The notes below the pieces were generated by a model. It did not search any database. It saw only the letters and a list, made by a program, of their open reading frames with translations, and was not told where the DNA came from. The position numbers and the translations under genes are program-made. From contig OY759263.1 in assembly GCA_963662155.1 (NCBI GenBank), forward strand, positions 2,855,595-2,919,594: 64,000 nt of DNA, written 5' to 3'. Positions 21,702 through 59,409 of this stretch are shown here, in pieces; position 1 is the stretch's first letter, and every line of letters starts with the position of its first letter. The DNA comes from Lamellibrachia columna. Its lineage: Eukaryota; Annelida; Polychaeta; Sabellida; Siboglinidae.

Positions 21702-22494
21702 GCTGCTATATTCTAAAAAAGTATGCTTATTTTTTATTATTATATTTTTAAAGCTTTTGCAATTCATTTAGTCCTTTATGAATCAGGTTTGTTGTTGTCC
21801 AAAGTCACCTTGGTCGCTAAGTCGAACTCAGGCCTGGTATATTAACATGGGGACATAAAAAGCAGATGGTATTGAGATATATCAGCCGACAATCACTGTT
21901 TGACATTAGAACATTGTCTTGTGGTGAGTGGATTTATTCCAACTGAATATTACGAAATACAAATGACATGTTACTATCAAGATATCATCACTAAAATACA
22001 TGTGCATTGCATAACCAGCCACCAACACGTTAACACAACTTAAATAAGTTTTATCTTCACATCTTGTCTAAATAATAATAAACAATGTTAATTAGTCAGG
22101 CGTCAGTTTGTAGCGACTGGCACAAGAGGACTAGTCACACAGACGTCCTGGTGTAGCTTACTTTACTGGACAAGGCTGCATCTCCATGCCAACCAGACAA
22201 TTGCACAGCTTCCTTTAATGATGTTAAATTGTTACTTGAATCAAAACACCTGTTACTCCAGAGGTGTGAACAATGTTTGGAAAGCTAGGGTTATTAAAAT
22301 AATTAAATAAGAGAATATTAAACAAATGGTAGTACAAATTGTTTCAAGTATTAAAATATCAATACCATTGAGTGCTCATGAAGAAACTGGCATTCACCTT
22401 TCCCTACCTCCATCCTTTTCTACATTGAATAGTGTAGCAGACGTTCCAAATGTAATATTTACATTACTGGAAACTGACAAAACATCAAGTGATT
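21702..22494. other. Intergenic spacer before the 48-bp array
   Basis: This is mostly unique AT-rich sequence. From 22326 a reading frame opens (MVVQIVSSIKISIPLSAHEE...) and continues in frame into the array. Confidence 0.5.
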
Positions 22495-25400
22495 GTCATC
22501 TACATGACACGGGAAGCGGTCAAGAACCACTCATGAGGGGGATAGGGCTACATGATACAGGAAGCAGTCAAGAACCACCCATGAGGGGGATAGGGCTACA
22601 CGATACAGGAAGCAGTCAAGAACCACCCATGAGGGGGATAGAGCTACATGATACAGGAAGCAGTCAAGAACCACCCATGAGGGGGATAGGGCTACATGAT
22701 ACAGGAAACAGTCAAGAACCACCCATGAGGGGGATAGGGCTACACGATACAGGAAGCAGTCAAGAACCACCCATGAGGGGGATAGGACTACATGATACAG
22801 GAAACAGTCAAGAACCACCCATGAGGGGGATAGGGCTACACGATACAGGAAGCAGTCAAGAACCACCCATGAGGGGGATAGGGCTACATGATACAGGAAG
22901 CAGTCAAGAACCACCCATGAGGGGGATAGGGCTACACGATACAGGAAGCAGTCAAGAACCACCCATGAGGGGGATAGGGCTACACGATACAGGAAGCAGT
23001 CAAGAACCACCCATGAGGGGGATATGGCTACACGATACAGGAAGCAGTCAAGAACCACCCATGAGGGGGATAGGGCTAATTGATACAGGAAGCAGTCAAG
23101 AACCACCCATGAGGGGGATAGGGCTACACGATACAGGAAGCAGTCAAGAACCACCCATGAGGGGGATAGGGCTACACGATACAGGAAGCAGTCAAGAACC
23201 ACCCATGAGGGGGATAGGGCTACACGATACAGGAAGCAGTCAAGAACCACCCATGAGGGGGATAGGACTACATGATACAGGAAGCAGTCAAAAACCACCC
23301 ATGAGGGGGATAGAGCTACATGACACGGGAAGCGGTCAAGAACCACCCATGAGGGGGATAGAGCTACATGATACAGGAAGCAGTCAAGAACCACCCATGA
23401 GGGGGATAGGGCTACACGATACAGGAAGCAGTCAAGAACCACCCATGAGGGGGATAGGGCTACACGATACAGGAAGCAGTCAAGAACCACCCATGAGGGG
23501 GATAGGACTACATGATACAGGAAGCAGTCAAGAACCACCCATGAGGGGGATAGGGCTACATGATACAGGAAGCAGTCAAGAACCACCCATGAGGGGGATA
23601 GGGCTACATGATACAGGAAGCAGTCAAGAACCACCCATGAGGGGGATAGGGCTACACGATACAGGAAGCAGTCAAGAACCACCCATGAGGGGGATAGGGC
23701 TACACGATACAGGAAGCAGTCAAGAACCACCCATGAGGGGGATAGGGCTAATTGATACAGGAAGCAGTCAAGAACCACCCATGAGGGGGATAGGACTACA
23801 TGATACAGGAAGCAGTCAAGAACCACCCATGAGGGGGATAGGGCTACATCATACAGGAAGCAGTCAAGAACCACCCATGAGGGGGATAGGGCTACACGAT
23901 ACAGGAAGCAGTCAAGAACCACCCATGAGGGGGATAGGGCTACACGATACAGGAAGCAGTCAAGAACCACCCATGAGGGGGATAGGGCTAATTGATACAG
24001 GAAGCAGTCAAGAACCACCCATGAGGGGGATAGGACTACACGATACAGGAAGCAGTCAAGAACCACCCATGAGGGGGATAGGGCTAATTGATACAGGAAG
24101 CAGTCAAGAACCACCCATGAGGGGGATAGGGCTACACGATACAGGAAGCAGTCAAGAACCACCCATGAGGGGGATAGGGCTACACGATACAGGAAGCAGT
24201 CAAGAACCACCCATGAGGGGGATAGGGCTAATTGATACAGGAAGCAGTCAAGAACCACCCATGAGGGGGATAGGACTACATGATACAGGAAGCAGTCAAG
24301 AACCACCCATGAGGGGGATAGGGCTACATGATACAGGAAGCAGTCAAGAACCACCCATGAGGGGGATAGAGCTACACGATACAGGAAGCAGTCAAGAACC
24401 ACCCATGAGGGGGATAGGGCTACACGATACAGGAAGCAGTCAAGAACCACCCATGAGGGGGATAGGGCTACACGATACAGGAAGCAGTCAAGAACCACCC
24501 ATGAGGGGGATAGGACTACATGATACAGGAAACAGTCAAGAACCACCCATGAGGGGGATAGGGCTACACGATACAGGAAGCAATCAAGAACCACCCATGA
24601 GGGGGATAGGGCTACACGATACAGGAAGCAGTCAAGAACCACCCATGAGGGGGATAGGGCTACATGATACAGGAAGCAGTCAAGAACCACCCATGAGGGG
24701 GATAGGACTACATGATACAGGAAGCAGTCAAGAACCACCCATGAGGGGGATAGGGCTACACGATACAGGAAGCAGTCAAGAACCACCCATGAGGGGGATA
24801 GGGCTACACGATACAGGAAGCAGTCAAGAACCACCCATGAGGGGGATAGGGCTAATTGATACAGGAAGCAGTCAAGAACCACCCATGAGGGGGATAAGGC
24901 TACACGATTCAGGAAGCAGTCAAGAACCACCCATGAGGGGGATAGGGCTACACGATACAGGAAGCAGTCAAGAACCACCCATGAGGGGGATAGGGCTACA
25001 CGATACAGGAAGCAGTCAAGAACCACCCATGAGGGGGATAGGGCTACATGATACAGGAAGCAGTCAAGAACCACCCATGAGGGGGATAGGGCTACATGAT
25101 ACAGGAAGCAGTCAACAACCAACCATGAGGGGGATAGGACTACATGATACAGGAAGCAGTCAAGAACCACCCATGAGGGGGATAGGGCTACACGATACAG
25201 GAAGCAGTCAAGAACCACCCATGAGGGGGATAGGGCTACATGATACAGGAAGCAGTCAAGAACCACCCATGAGGGGGATAGGACTACATGATACAGGAAG
25301 CAGTCAAGAACCACCCATGAGGGGGATAGGGCTACACGATACAGGAAGCAGTCAAGAACCACCCATGAGGGGGATAGGACTACATGATACAGGAAACAGT

Positions 25401-27968
25401 CAAGAACCACCCATGAGGGGGATAGGGCTACACGATACAGGAAGCAATCAAGAACCACCCATGAGGGGGATAGGGCTACACGATACAGGAAGCAGTCAAG
25501 AACCACCCATGAGGGGGATAGGGCTACATGATACAGGAAGCAGTCAAGAACCACCCATGAGGGGGATAGGACTACATGATACAGGAAGCAGTCAAGAACC
25601 ACCCATGAGGGGGATAGGGCTACACGATACAGGAAGCAGTCAAGAACCACCCATGAGGGGGATAGGGCTACACGATACAGGAAGCAGTCAAGAACCACCC
25701 ATGAGGGGGATAGGGCTAATTGATACAGGAAGCAGTCAAGAACCACCCATGAGGGGGATAAGGCTACACGATTCAGGAAGCAGTCAAGAACCACCCATGA
25801 GGGGGATAGGGCTACACGATACAGGAAGCAGTCAAGAACCACCCATGAGGGGGATAGGGCTACACGATACAGGAAGCAGTCAAGAACCACCCATGAGGGG
25901 GATAGGGCTACATGATACAGGAAGCAGTCAAGAACCACCCATGAGGGGGATAGGGCTACATGATACAGGAAGCAGTCAACAACCAACCATGAGGGGGATA
26001 GGACTACATGATACAGGAAGCAGTCAAGAACCACCCATGAGGGGGATAGGGCTACACGATACAGGAAGCAGTCAAGAACCACCCATGAGGGGGATAGGGC
26101 TACATGATACAGGAAGCAGTCAAGAACCACCCATGAGGGGGATAGGGCTACACGATACAGGAAGCAGTCAAGAACCACCCATCAGGGGGATAGGGCTAAT
26201 TGATACAGGAAGCAGTCAAGAACCACCCATGAGGGGGATAGGGCTACACGATACAGGAAGCAGTCAAGAACCACCCATGAGGGGGATAGGGCTACACGAT
26301 ACAGGAAGCAGTCAAGAACCACCCATGAGGGGGATAGGGCTACACGATACAGGAAGCAGTCAAGAACCACCCATGAGGGGGATAGGGCTACATGATACAG
26401 GAAGCAGTCAAGAACCACCCATGAGGGGGATAGGGCTACACGATAGAGGAAGCAGTCAAGAACCACCCATGAGGGGGATAGGGCTACATGACACAGGAAG
26501 CAGTCAAGAACCACCCATGAGGAGGATAGGGCTACAAGATACAGGAAGCAGTCAAGAACCACCCATGAGGGGGATAGGGCTACATGATACAGGAAGCAGT
26601 CAAGAACCACCCATGAGGGGGATAGGACTACATGATACAGGAAGCAGTCAAGAACCACCCATGAGGGGGATAGGGCTACACGATACAGGAAGCAGTCAAG
26701 AACCACCCATGAGGGGGATAGGACTACACGATACAGGAAGCAGTCAAGAACCACCCATGAGGGGGATAGGACTACATGATACAGGAAGCAGTCAAGAACC
26801 ACCCATGAGGGGGATAGGACTACATGATACAGGAAGCAGTCAAGAACCACCCATGAGGGGGATAGGACTACATGATACAGGAAGCAGTCAAGAACCACCC
26901 ATGAGGGGGATAGGACTACATGATACAGGAAGCAGTCAAGAACCACCCATGAGGGGGATAGGACTACATGATACAGGAAGCAGTCAACAACCACCCATGA
27001 GGGGGATAGGGCTACATAATACAGGAAGCAGTCAAGAACCACCCATGAGGGGGATAGGACTACATGATACAGGAAGCAGTCAAGAACCACCCATGAGGGG
27101 GATAGGACTACATGATACAGGAAGCAGTCAACAACCACCCATGAGGGGGATAGGGCTACATGATACAGGAAGCAGTCAAGAACCACCCATGAGGGGGATA
27201 GGGCTACACGATACAGGAAGCAGTCAAGAACCACCCATGAGGGGGATAGGACTACATGATACAGGAAGCAGTCAAGAACCACCCATGAGGGGGATAGGGC
27301 TACACGATACAGGAAGCAGTCAAGAACCACCCATGAGGGGGATAGGACTACATGATACAGGAAGCAGTCAAGAACCACCCATGAGGGGGATAGGACTACA
27401 TGATACAGGAAGCAGTCAACAACCACCCATGAGGGGGATAGGGCTACACGATACAGGAAGCAGTCAAGAACCACCCATGAGGGGGATAGGACTACATGAT
27501 ACAGGAAGCAGTCAACAACCAACCATGAGGGGGATAGGGCTACACGATACAGGAAGCAGTCAAGAACCACCCATGAGGGGGATAGGACTACATGATACAG
27601 GAAGCAGTCAACAACCAACCATGAGGGGGATAGGGCTACACGATACAGGAAGCAGTCAAGAACCACCCATGAGGGGGATAGGACTACACGATACAGGAAG
27701 CAGTCAAGAACCACCCATGAGGGGGATAGGACTACATGATACAGGAAGCAGTCAAGAACCACCCATGAGGGGGATAGGGCTACACGATACAGGAAGCAGT
27801 CAACAACCAACCATGAGGGGGATAGGGCTACGTGATACAGGAAGCAGTCAAGAACCACCCATGAGGGGGATAGGGCTACACGATACAGGAAGCAGTCAAG
27901 AACCACCCATGAGGGGGATAGGACTACATGATACAGGAAGCAGTCAAGAACCACCCATGAGGGGATAG
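22326..27968 (+). CDS. Very long repeat ORF, coding status doubtful
   Basis: 1880 codons: ~57 unique residues followed by ~114 copies of a 16-residue hydrophilic unit rich in Gly, Ser, Gln and Pro. It lies between two convergent genes. Arguments for coding are no stop or frameshift over 5.5 kb and the silent nature of the commonest variants. Arguments against are the open opposite strand, no recognisable domain, no splice sites, and many non-coding arrays nearby. I consider a minisatellite more likely. Confidence 0.2.
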   Translation: MVVQIVSSIKISIPLSAHEETGIHLSLPPSFSTLNSVADVPNVIFTLLETDKTSSDCHLHDTGSGQEPLMRGIGLHDTGSSQEPPMRGIGLHDTGSSQEPPMRGIELHDTGSSQEPPMRGIGLHDTGNSQEPPMRGIGLHDTGSSQEPPMRGIGLHDTGNSQEPPMRGIGLHDTGSSQEPPMRGIGLHDTGSSQEPPMRGIGLHDTGSSQEPPMRGIGLHDTGSSQEPPMRGIWLHDTGSSQEPPMRGIGLIDTGSSQEPPMRGIGLHDTGSSQEPPMRGIGLHDTGSSQEPPMRGIGLHDTGSSQEPPMRGIGLHDTGSSQKPPMRGIELHDTGSGQEPPMRGIELHDTGSSQEPPMRGIGLHDTGSSQEPPMRGIGLHDTGSSQEPPMRGIGLHDTGSSQEPPMRGIGLHDTGSSQEPPMRGIGLHDTGSSQEPPMRGIGLHDTGSSQEPPMRGIGLHDTGSSQEPPMRGIGLIDTGSSQEPPMRGIGLHDTGSSQEPPMRGIGLHHTGSSQEPPMRGIGLHDTGSSQEPPMRGIGLHDTGSSQEPPMRGIGLIDTGSSQEPPMRGIGLHDTGSSQEPPMRGIGLIDTGSSQEPPMRGIGLHDTGSSQEPPMRGIGLHDTGSSQEPPMRGIGLIDTGSSQEPPMRGIGLHDTGSSQEPPMRGIGLHDTGSSQEPPMRGIELHDTGSSQEPPMRGIGLHDTGSSQEPPMRGIGLHDTGSSQEPPMRGIGLHDTGNSQEPPMRGIGLHDTGSNQEPPMRGIGLHDTGSSQEPPMRGIGLHDTGSSQEPPMRGIGLHDTGSSQEPPMRGIGLHDTGSSQEPPMRGIGLHDTGSSQEPPMRGIGLIDTGSSQEPPMRGIRLHDSGSSQEPPMRGIGLHDTGSSQEPPMRGIGLHDTGSSQEPPMRGIGLHDTGSSQEPPMRGIGLHDTGSSQQPTMRGIGLHDTGSSQEPPMRGIGLHDTGSSQEPPMRGIGLHDTGSSQEPPMRGIGLHDTGSSQEPPMRGIGLHDTGSSQEPPMRGIGLHDTGNSQEPPMRGIGLHDTGSNQEPPMRGIGLHDTGSSQEPPMRGIGLHDTGSSQEPPMRGIGLHDTGSSQEPPMRGIGLHDTGSSQEPPMRGIGLHDTGSSQEPPMRGIGLIDTGSSQEPPMRGIRLHDSGSSQEPPMRGIGLHDTGSSQEPPMRGIGLHDTGSSQEPPMRGIGLHDTGSSQEPPMRGIGLHDTGSSQQPTMRGIGLHDTGSSQEPPMRGIGLHDTGSSQEPPMRGIGLHDTGSSQEPPMRGIGLHDTGSSQEPPIRGIGLIDTGSSQEPPMRGIGLHDTGSSQEPPMRGIGLHDTGSSQEPPMRGIGLHDTGSSQEPPMRGIGLHDTGSSQEPPMRGIGLHDRGSSQEPPMRGIGLHDTGSSQEPPMRRIGLQDTGSSQEPPMRGIGLHDTGSSQEPPMRGIGLHDTGSSQEPPMRGIGLHDTGSSQEPPMRGIGLHDTGSSQEPPMRGIGLHDTGSSQEPPMRGIGLHDTGSSQEPPMRGIGLHDTGSSQEPPMRGIGLHDTGSSQEPPMRGIGLHDTGSSQQPPMRGIGLHNTGSSQEPPMRGIGLHDTGSSQEPPMRGIGLHDTGSSQQPPMRGIGLHDTGSSQEPPMRGIGLHDTGSSQEPPMRGIGLHDTGSSQEPPMRGIGLHDTGSSQEPPMRGIGLHDTGSSQEPPMRGIGLHDTGSSQQPPMRGIGLHDTGSSQEPPMRGIGLHDTGSSQQPTMRGIGLHDTGSSQEPPMRGIGLHDTGSSQQPTMRGIGLHDTGSSQEPPMRGIGLHDTGSSQEPPMRGIGLHDTGSSQEPPMRGIGLHDTGSSQQPTMRGIGLRDTGSSQEPPMRGIGLHDTGSSQEPPMRGIGLHDTGSSQEPPMRG

Positions 27969-27990
27969 GACTACATGATACAGGAAGCAG
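22495..27990. repeat. 48-bp minisatellite, ~114 copies (5.5 kb), open reading frame throughout
   Basis: The unit encodes GLHDTGSSQEPPMRGI on the plus strand. Every unit is 48 bp until the last, which has lost one G. The plus frame is open from 22326 to 27968 (1880 codons, including ~57 non-repeat N-terminal residues). One minus frame is also open except for a single stop near 26180, so openness alone is not proof of coding. The commonest variants (GGG/GGA, CAC/CAT) are silent in the plus frame; rarer ones change residues (S/N, E/Q, P/T, H/I). A block of 18 units is duplicated exactly 864 bp apart. No signal peptide, intron or known domain is seen. Confidence 0.97.
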
Positions 27991-28595
27991 TATAACCCCA
28001 AGGTCAGGTCGTCAGTTTAATTTTGTCTAAATTCACCCCTCTATTACCTTTCTATGAACAACTGAATTACCCTTTGCAATTATTACGTACAATTATCCTC
28101 AATGCTATGTGAACAATTATGTACAATTGTTCACAACGTCATGCATCTTTTCTATGGTTGTCCCAAGTTATGTATGAAGTACCAAGTTATCCCACCAGGA
28201 GGTATGCTTGCTAGTGCAGTCAGGTGGTTCTCACGCTCACTGTAATAACATTATTACAGTGAGAGAAATTTGAAAGTGACTAATAACATTTCTTCTAGTA
28301 TTTGTGACCTGTTTCCCGTATCCCTGCCCAGAACTTTCATAGTCAGCGGTATCTGGTGCGGTTTGCAACTTTGTATTACCAGGTTGCTGTGTGAATGTGT
28401 TCAAAATGAGCACCCTTAAGTATTGTGATTGGAAAATTAATGTTTTTTGGGGAAAACACATTGATGTACAATGCTGAAAGAAATGCCTGATAATTGCTTC
28501 CCCCATGAAAATCATGGGGGGGGCAGACAACGACAGGTCTATGAGTCAAATATACACATACATTGACATAATCAAATACACAAGCCATCATGTAG
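27991..28595 (-). other. PASK: PASK 3' UTR / intergenic region
   Basis: On the minus strand this follows the PASK stop. Two inverted repeats are present: 28109-28134 (10-bp arms, 6-nt loop) and 28236-28263 (13-bp arms, 2-nt centre). The only poly(A)-like hexamer I see is ATTAAA on the minus strand at 28021-28016, next to the edge of the 48-bp array. Confidence 0.5.
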
Positions 28596-55147
<26,552 letters not shown>

Positions 55148-55166
55148 CTTACAGCCGAAAATGTCA

Positions 55167-56258
55167 CTGAAAATATCAGAAAATCATTGTTTATCTGTAA
55201 ACAATATTACTACTACAAACACACATCCTTAATCAATGTGCAGTTAGAGGACTTTGCATTTTATTACTGATATTACTCAAATATGCCTTGAGACATACAA
55301 ATTATAGCAGAAAAGTTCTGAGCTGAATGCAAGCATCGAAAGCAAACGCGAACTGTCATCTGGTCAGACTTGCGCATAGTAAGTGCACTGCCGGAGACCC
55401 GTAAAACACTCGCGTAATAAAAAACGGTTTATTTTGCTACAGACTAATTTGCATGCGTGAATTCGCATTATTTTGTAGTCATTAAACTCATCTATGTCAT
55501 TTAGAAATGTTAGTTATACAATACAAGTCTGCAAGGCTCCAAAATTTGGACCCTTCCCCACATGTGGGGTAATGACTCCAAAATTGGCAAAAAACACTGC
55601 AAGGACTTTAGACCTGCCTACCCAATCTAAAGTGTTCAATGTCACTGACACTGTAGATAGTAGATACAAAAGTTTCTGACACTGTCACTGTGACAGTCCG
55701 GAACTGTTGCAAAAATTCTTCTGTTTTAAGTTCGGCCGAAATTACTGACGAAAAAATATTCTAGCAGTGACGCAGAGAAAAAATCGTTGCTATGTCTAGG
55801 CTATAGTATTAAATTCAAATTATTATTATGTATGTAGCATCATGAGACACCTCTACTGTCGCGCACAACCCAATCAAACGAAGCAATACGCAGGTAGACG
55901 TACTGTTCACAATCCAACAGTGAACACAAATGTTTACTACTCAAAATTAACACATTTGTTAGTTTGAAAATAAATTTATGAATCATGCACCGACGTAAAC
56001 TGAACCAAGAAGCAGGATACAGGTAGCGAGAAAATCCAGCAAAAGCCGAAGAAATGCTACGGTACACAAATTGTCACAATTTGTCGACTGAAAGTTGAAA
56101 CTGGAGAATAAGTAATACAAATATCACGCATTTATCAATGATACTTTATTTGGTGAAGGATCCTATAAAAAATTAACGTTCTGAATCAATAATATAGACT
56201 TTTAATTGTTGTTTACCAACATATTTTAGTGAATAAAATATTGTTTTTACATTCTCAC
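55167..56258. other. Region upstream of PASK exon 1, no gene seen
   Basis: Likely contains a 5' UTR intron. It has short frames only and no recognised domain. Confidence 0.4.
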
Positions 56259-56340
56259 CATTCAAGTCATCCGCCAAAATTGTAAATAACGACCTAAACT
56301 GCGCGCGCATTCAATGTCGTTTCTCCAACGGCGGCCAAAG
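56259..56340 (-). promoter_or_regulatory. PASK: Candidate PASK 5' UTR exon and promoter region
   Basis: On the minus strand a CpG-rich stretch (CGCCGTTGGAGAAACGAC, GCGCGCGC) leads to GACTTGAATG|GTGAGA, a good donor at 56258. The next acceptor is TTTTCAG at 55167, just before PASK exon 1. Splicing would give ...GAATG|TGACATTTTC..., so an AUG-UGA start-stop would form across the junction. The transcription start is not known. Confidence 0.35.
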
Positions 56341-56741
56341 TCCATTTTATTGTTTATGTTTACGTTACAATATATTTGCATGCCAGATTGTCCTCATTTC
56401 GGATATTAATAAAGGCGTAGCTTTTTTGTAACGACATAGCCATGAAATATACAATGTTTTATAGTTAGGATAATTGTTTTACAAATCGTGTATGTCGTAA
56501 AATTGGAAAAGAAAAAATACTACTCAGGGAACTGATAAACGTTTTGCCATCAACGTAAACAAACGCTATAAACAGTCAATTAGAGTTAAATCTAATTTCA
56601 TCTCTTTTTCGTTGCACGATTCTACATAGTATTTTATAAATAATAATTATAATATATAGTACTTTTAATACAAACACTCGATTATTATGTAGCTCAATGT
56701 GTTTTACAATAATATAAAATGTTATTAGTTTTACAATGAAT

Positions 56742-56848
56742 GAGTGAGTGGGTGGGTGGGTGGGTGGGTGGGTGGGTGGGTGGGTGGGTGAGTGAGTGAG
56801 TGAGTGAGTGAGTGAGTGAGTGAGTGAGTGAGTGAGTGAGTGAGTGAA
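56742..56848. repeat. (GTGG)n-(GAGT)n microsatellite
   Basis: About nine GTGG units followed by about seventeen GAGT units. Confidence 0.97.
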
Positions 56849-57213
56849 TATGTAGATGAGTAAACAAATGAATAAATAAATAAATATGAGCATAGTTATG
56901 CATATGAACCAATATTAAAAAAAATAGTATAGTTAATATTTTTATTTATGTTAAATAAAAAAGATAATATTAAATTGCATGAAATACATTAAACTACAGT
57001 GTATATTATTATATTCAACATAGACATGCCATTATATTGTGTAACTGAATAGCCTTATGAATGGCATACCGTGCTATAAGAAATCTATATAATTATATAC
57101 CTTTACTTTTTTTATTGTAAGCTATTTTTGTTACTGGCTTTGTTTGTCATTGGTCAATTATTATAATATATCTTGGAAAAGGTGGGTTTCGTGACAGAAA
57201 ATTAATATTCAAG
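56849..57213. other. AT-rich spacer
   Basis: Nothing recognised. Confidence 0.4.
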
Positions 57214-57372
<159 letters not shown>

Positions 57373-57913
57373 TGCCTTATGAGCCTTAGACCACCTCTTT
57401 AATTAACTCTCCTTTTTTATGACAGGTTGTAATTGTGTTTTCAAGTTTCTGTGCTAAAGACATTGAGCAAATTATATATATGCAATTTTCATAGAAAATA
57501 CTATATGAATTTTAGGACACAGCTATGTAGAATTAAGAAAATATTCTATAGAATTACCATAGAATATTATATAGTTATTTTTTTATTGAATATTGAATTC
57601 TGGACATAGCCATAGTACTCTACAGTTTTCTATGCAATGTTTTGCTATGCTCTGTTGGAATTCTATAAATTTCTATAAATTTCGAAAAATATCGAAACAT
57701 TTCTACTAATTTCTATAAATTTCTAAAAATTTTAAAAGAAATTTATAAAAATTTATCACCATCAGTGTCTATGAATTTCTATATATTTCTAGATAATTCC
57801 ATAGAAGTCCATTGAATTGAATAGAATTCTTTAGAATTGCTTTTATAAGTTATATATATTTTTAGCCAAGGGATCAAGGCCTGTCCAGTCACAAATGCAC
57901 GAATCTGGTCAAC

Positions 57914-57928
57914 ACACACACACACACA

Positions 57929-57976
<48 letters not shown>
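57914..57976. repeat. (AC)n-(GCAC)n-(AC)n microsatellite
   Basis: A compound tract with about nine CGCA units in the middle. Confidence 0.97.
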
Positions 57977-57978
<2 letters not shown>

Positions 57979-58836
57979 AGTATTCAGTTTTAGATTTTTA
58001 TTGCTTCCCTTGGGTTATTCTCACGCAGAAATTGATCATTCTCAAACAGACAGTAACACTGACACTAAACTATTTCAGAAGATTCTTAAGACACTTTTTG
58101 TGAAATATGTTTATTTTATTCAATAACATTAAATCCACAAACTCCACTATTTGAAATATTCCATATGACGGAAATCGATTATTATTTTGCACTTACCATG
58201 TACCAACAATTGGTTCGACGCATGCGTATTACATATAATTTGGCGCGAAAGTGGTATCCGTATCTTTGAGAATGGTAAGGATGTTTATTTGTCCCAAAAT
58301 ACACATACAAAAAAATGCATTCTTATTCCGAAGGATGGATGTTCAAACGCAGGTGCCATTCTGCAGTATGCTGAACGGGCACTTATGCCATTAGCTAATA
58401 TTTAATTTCCGGCGTCTGGAAATACAGCTGGCTGTTCGCGTCAAGCTCTCGTCCGTCTGTCTCTGAAACAAAACTGCAACCTGACGCCTTTCGTTATTAA
58501 CGATTTTACAAAATCGCAATTCTGTACAGCTAGCTGTAGATGGCACGTAGAGAATGAAGCCATGGCATTGGCTTGTTGAAGTAAACAAGAGTTTAGAGAA
58601 ATTGTGACATATATCGTGTGGTCGCACCTGCTACTGTCAGGTATCTGTCAATTTAGTTTTTTCCTAATTCCAATTTTTGTCCAATCAATTATTGCATAAT
58701 ACTGGGTTTGTTTTGAGTTTTCAATGAAATTGAGTAAAACACCATGTCAACCTTGCTTTTCATGTAGAAGGGTGCATTCTTTGAATAGGAACACCATATA
58801 TGGCACGGGCTACACATAGTCACAGATGAGAAAATT
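57977..58836. other. Unique spacer, no gene seen
   Basis: Short frames on both strands only; none resembles a known family. Confidence 0.4.
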
Positions 58837-58918
58837 GTTGGACTCTCGATAAGCCAATGGCATCCTTGTCCACTTGCCAGCAGGAACTTGTTGTTTGGGA
58901 TGGCAACCTTGTTAAACC
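58837..58918 (+). mobile_element. LINE family A 3'-tail remnant
   Basis: Bases matching ATTGTTGGACTCTCGATAAG, then CCAATGG and CTTGTCCACTTGCCA, with an insertion (CAGGAACTTGTTGTT) and the terminal GATGGCAAYCTTGTTAAA. Very short 5'-truncated insertion of the same family as the copies at 1-3773 and 18667-19809. Confidence 0.85.
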
Positions 58919-59409
58919 TAAATAATATTATTTTGAGCTAGAATCGCAGACATGAAGGGATATTGTGAGCATGAAAATTATGAGATCAGTTGTCATGGAA
59001 ACGGATAAATCCAACATGGCAGAAAGAATTAAATACCTTCTGGTTGGTGCTTGACCAGAAAGTATTAAAAAATTAAAATCCATGAATTATATTTGACCAA
59101 ACTCATATTAAGGCAACGCGTGCTCCTCAAAATCGATATTTTTCCCGATTTAATTTTTTTCTGGTCATTTTCATGTTTTGTCATATCGGTGTACTATTAT
59201 TATCTAACTTTCGATCTGTGTGTTTTATACATATGAATATATTCGTAAAATGCAATAAAAATGAACATTTGTAGCATGCCCATTGTTTTAGAGTAGTTAC
59301 TTTACGTAATCGCGATCGAAAAATATGACGTTTTTCGAAGCCACGTGTGCCGCCATCTTTGTAAACAACCCAACATATCTGGTATCGACAGTTGAGTTTT
59401 GCACGTTTT

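Noticed and set aside
22531..27954. Two long minus-strand frames (1215 and 590 codons) in the 48-bp array
   Set aside because: They are shadows of the same 48-bp period. One is broken by a stop caused by a single base change near 26180, and the variants change residues freely.
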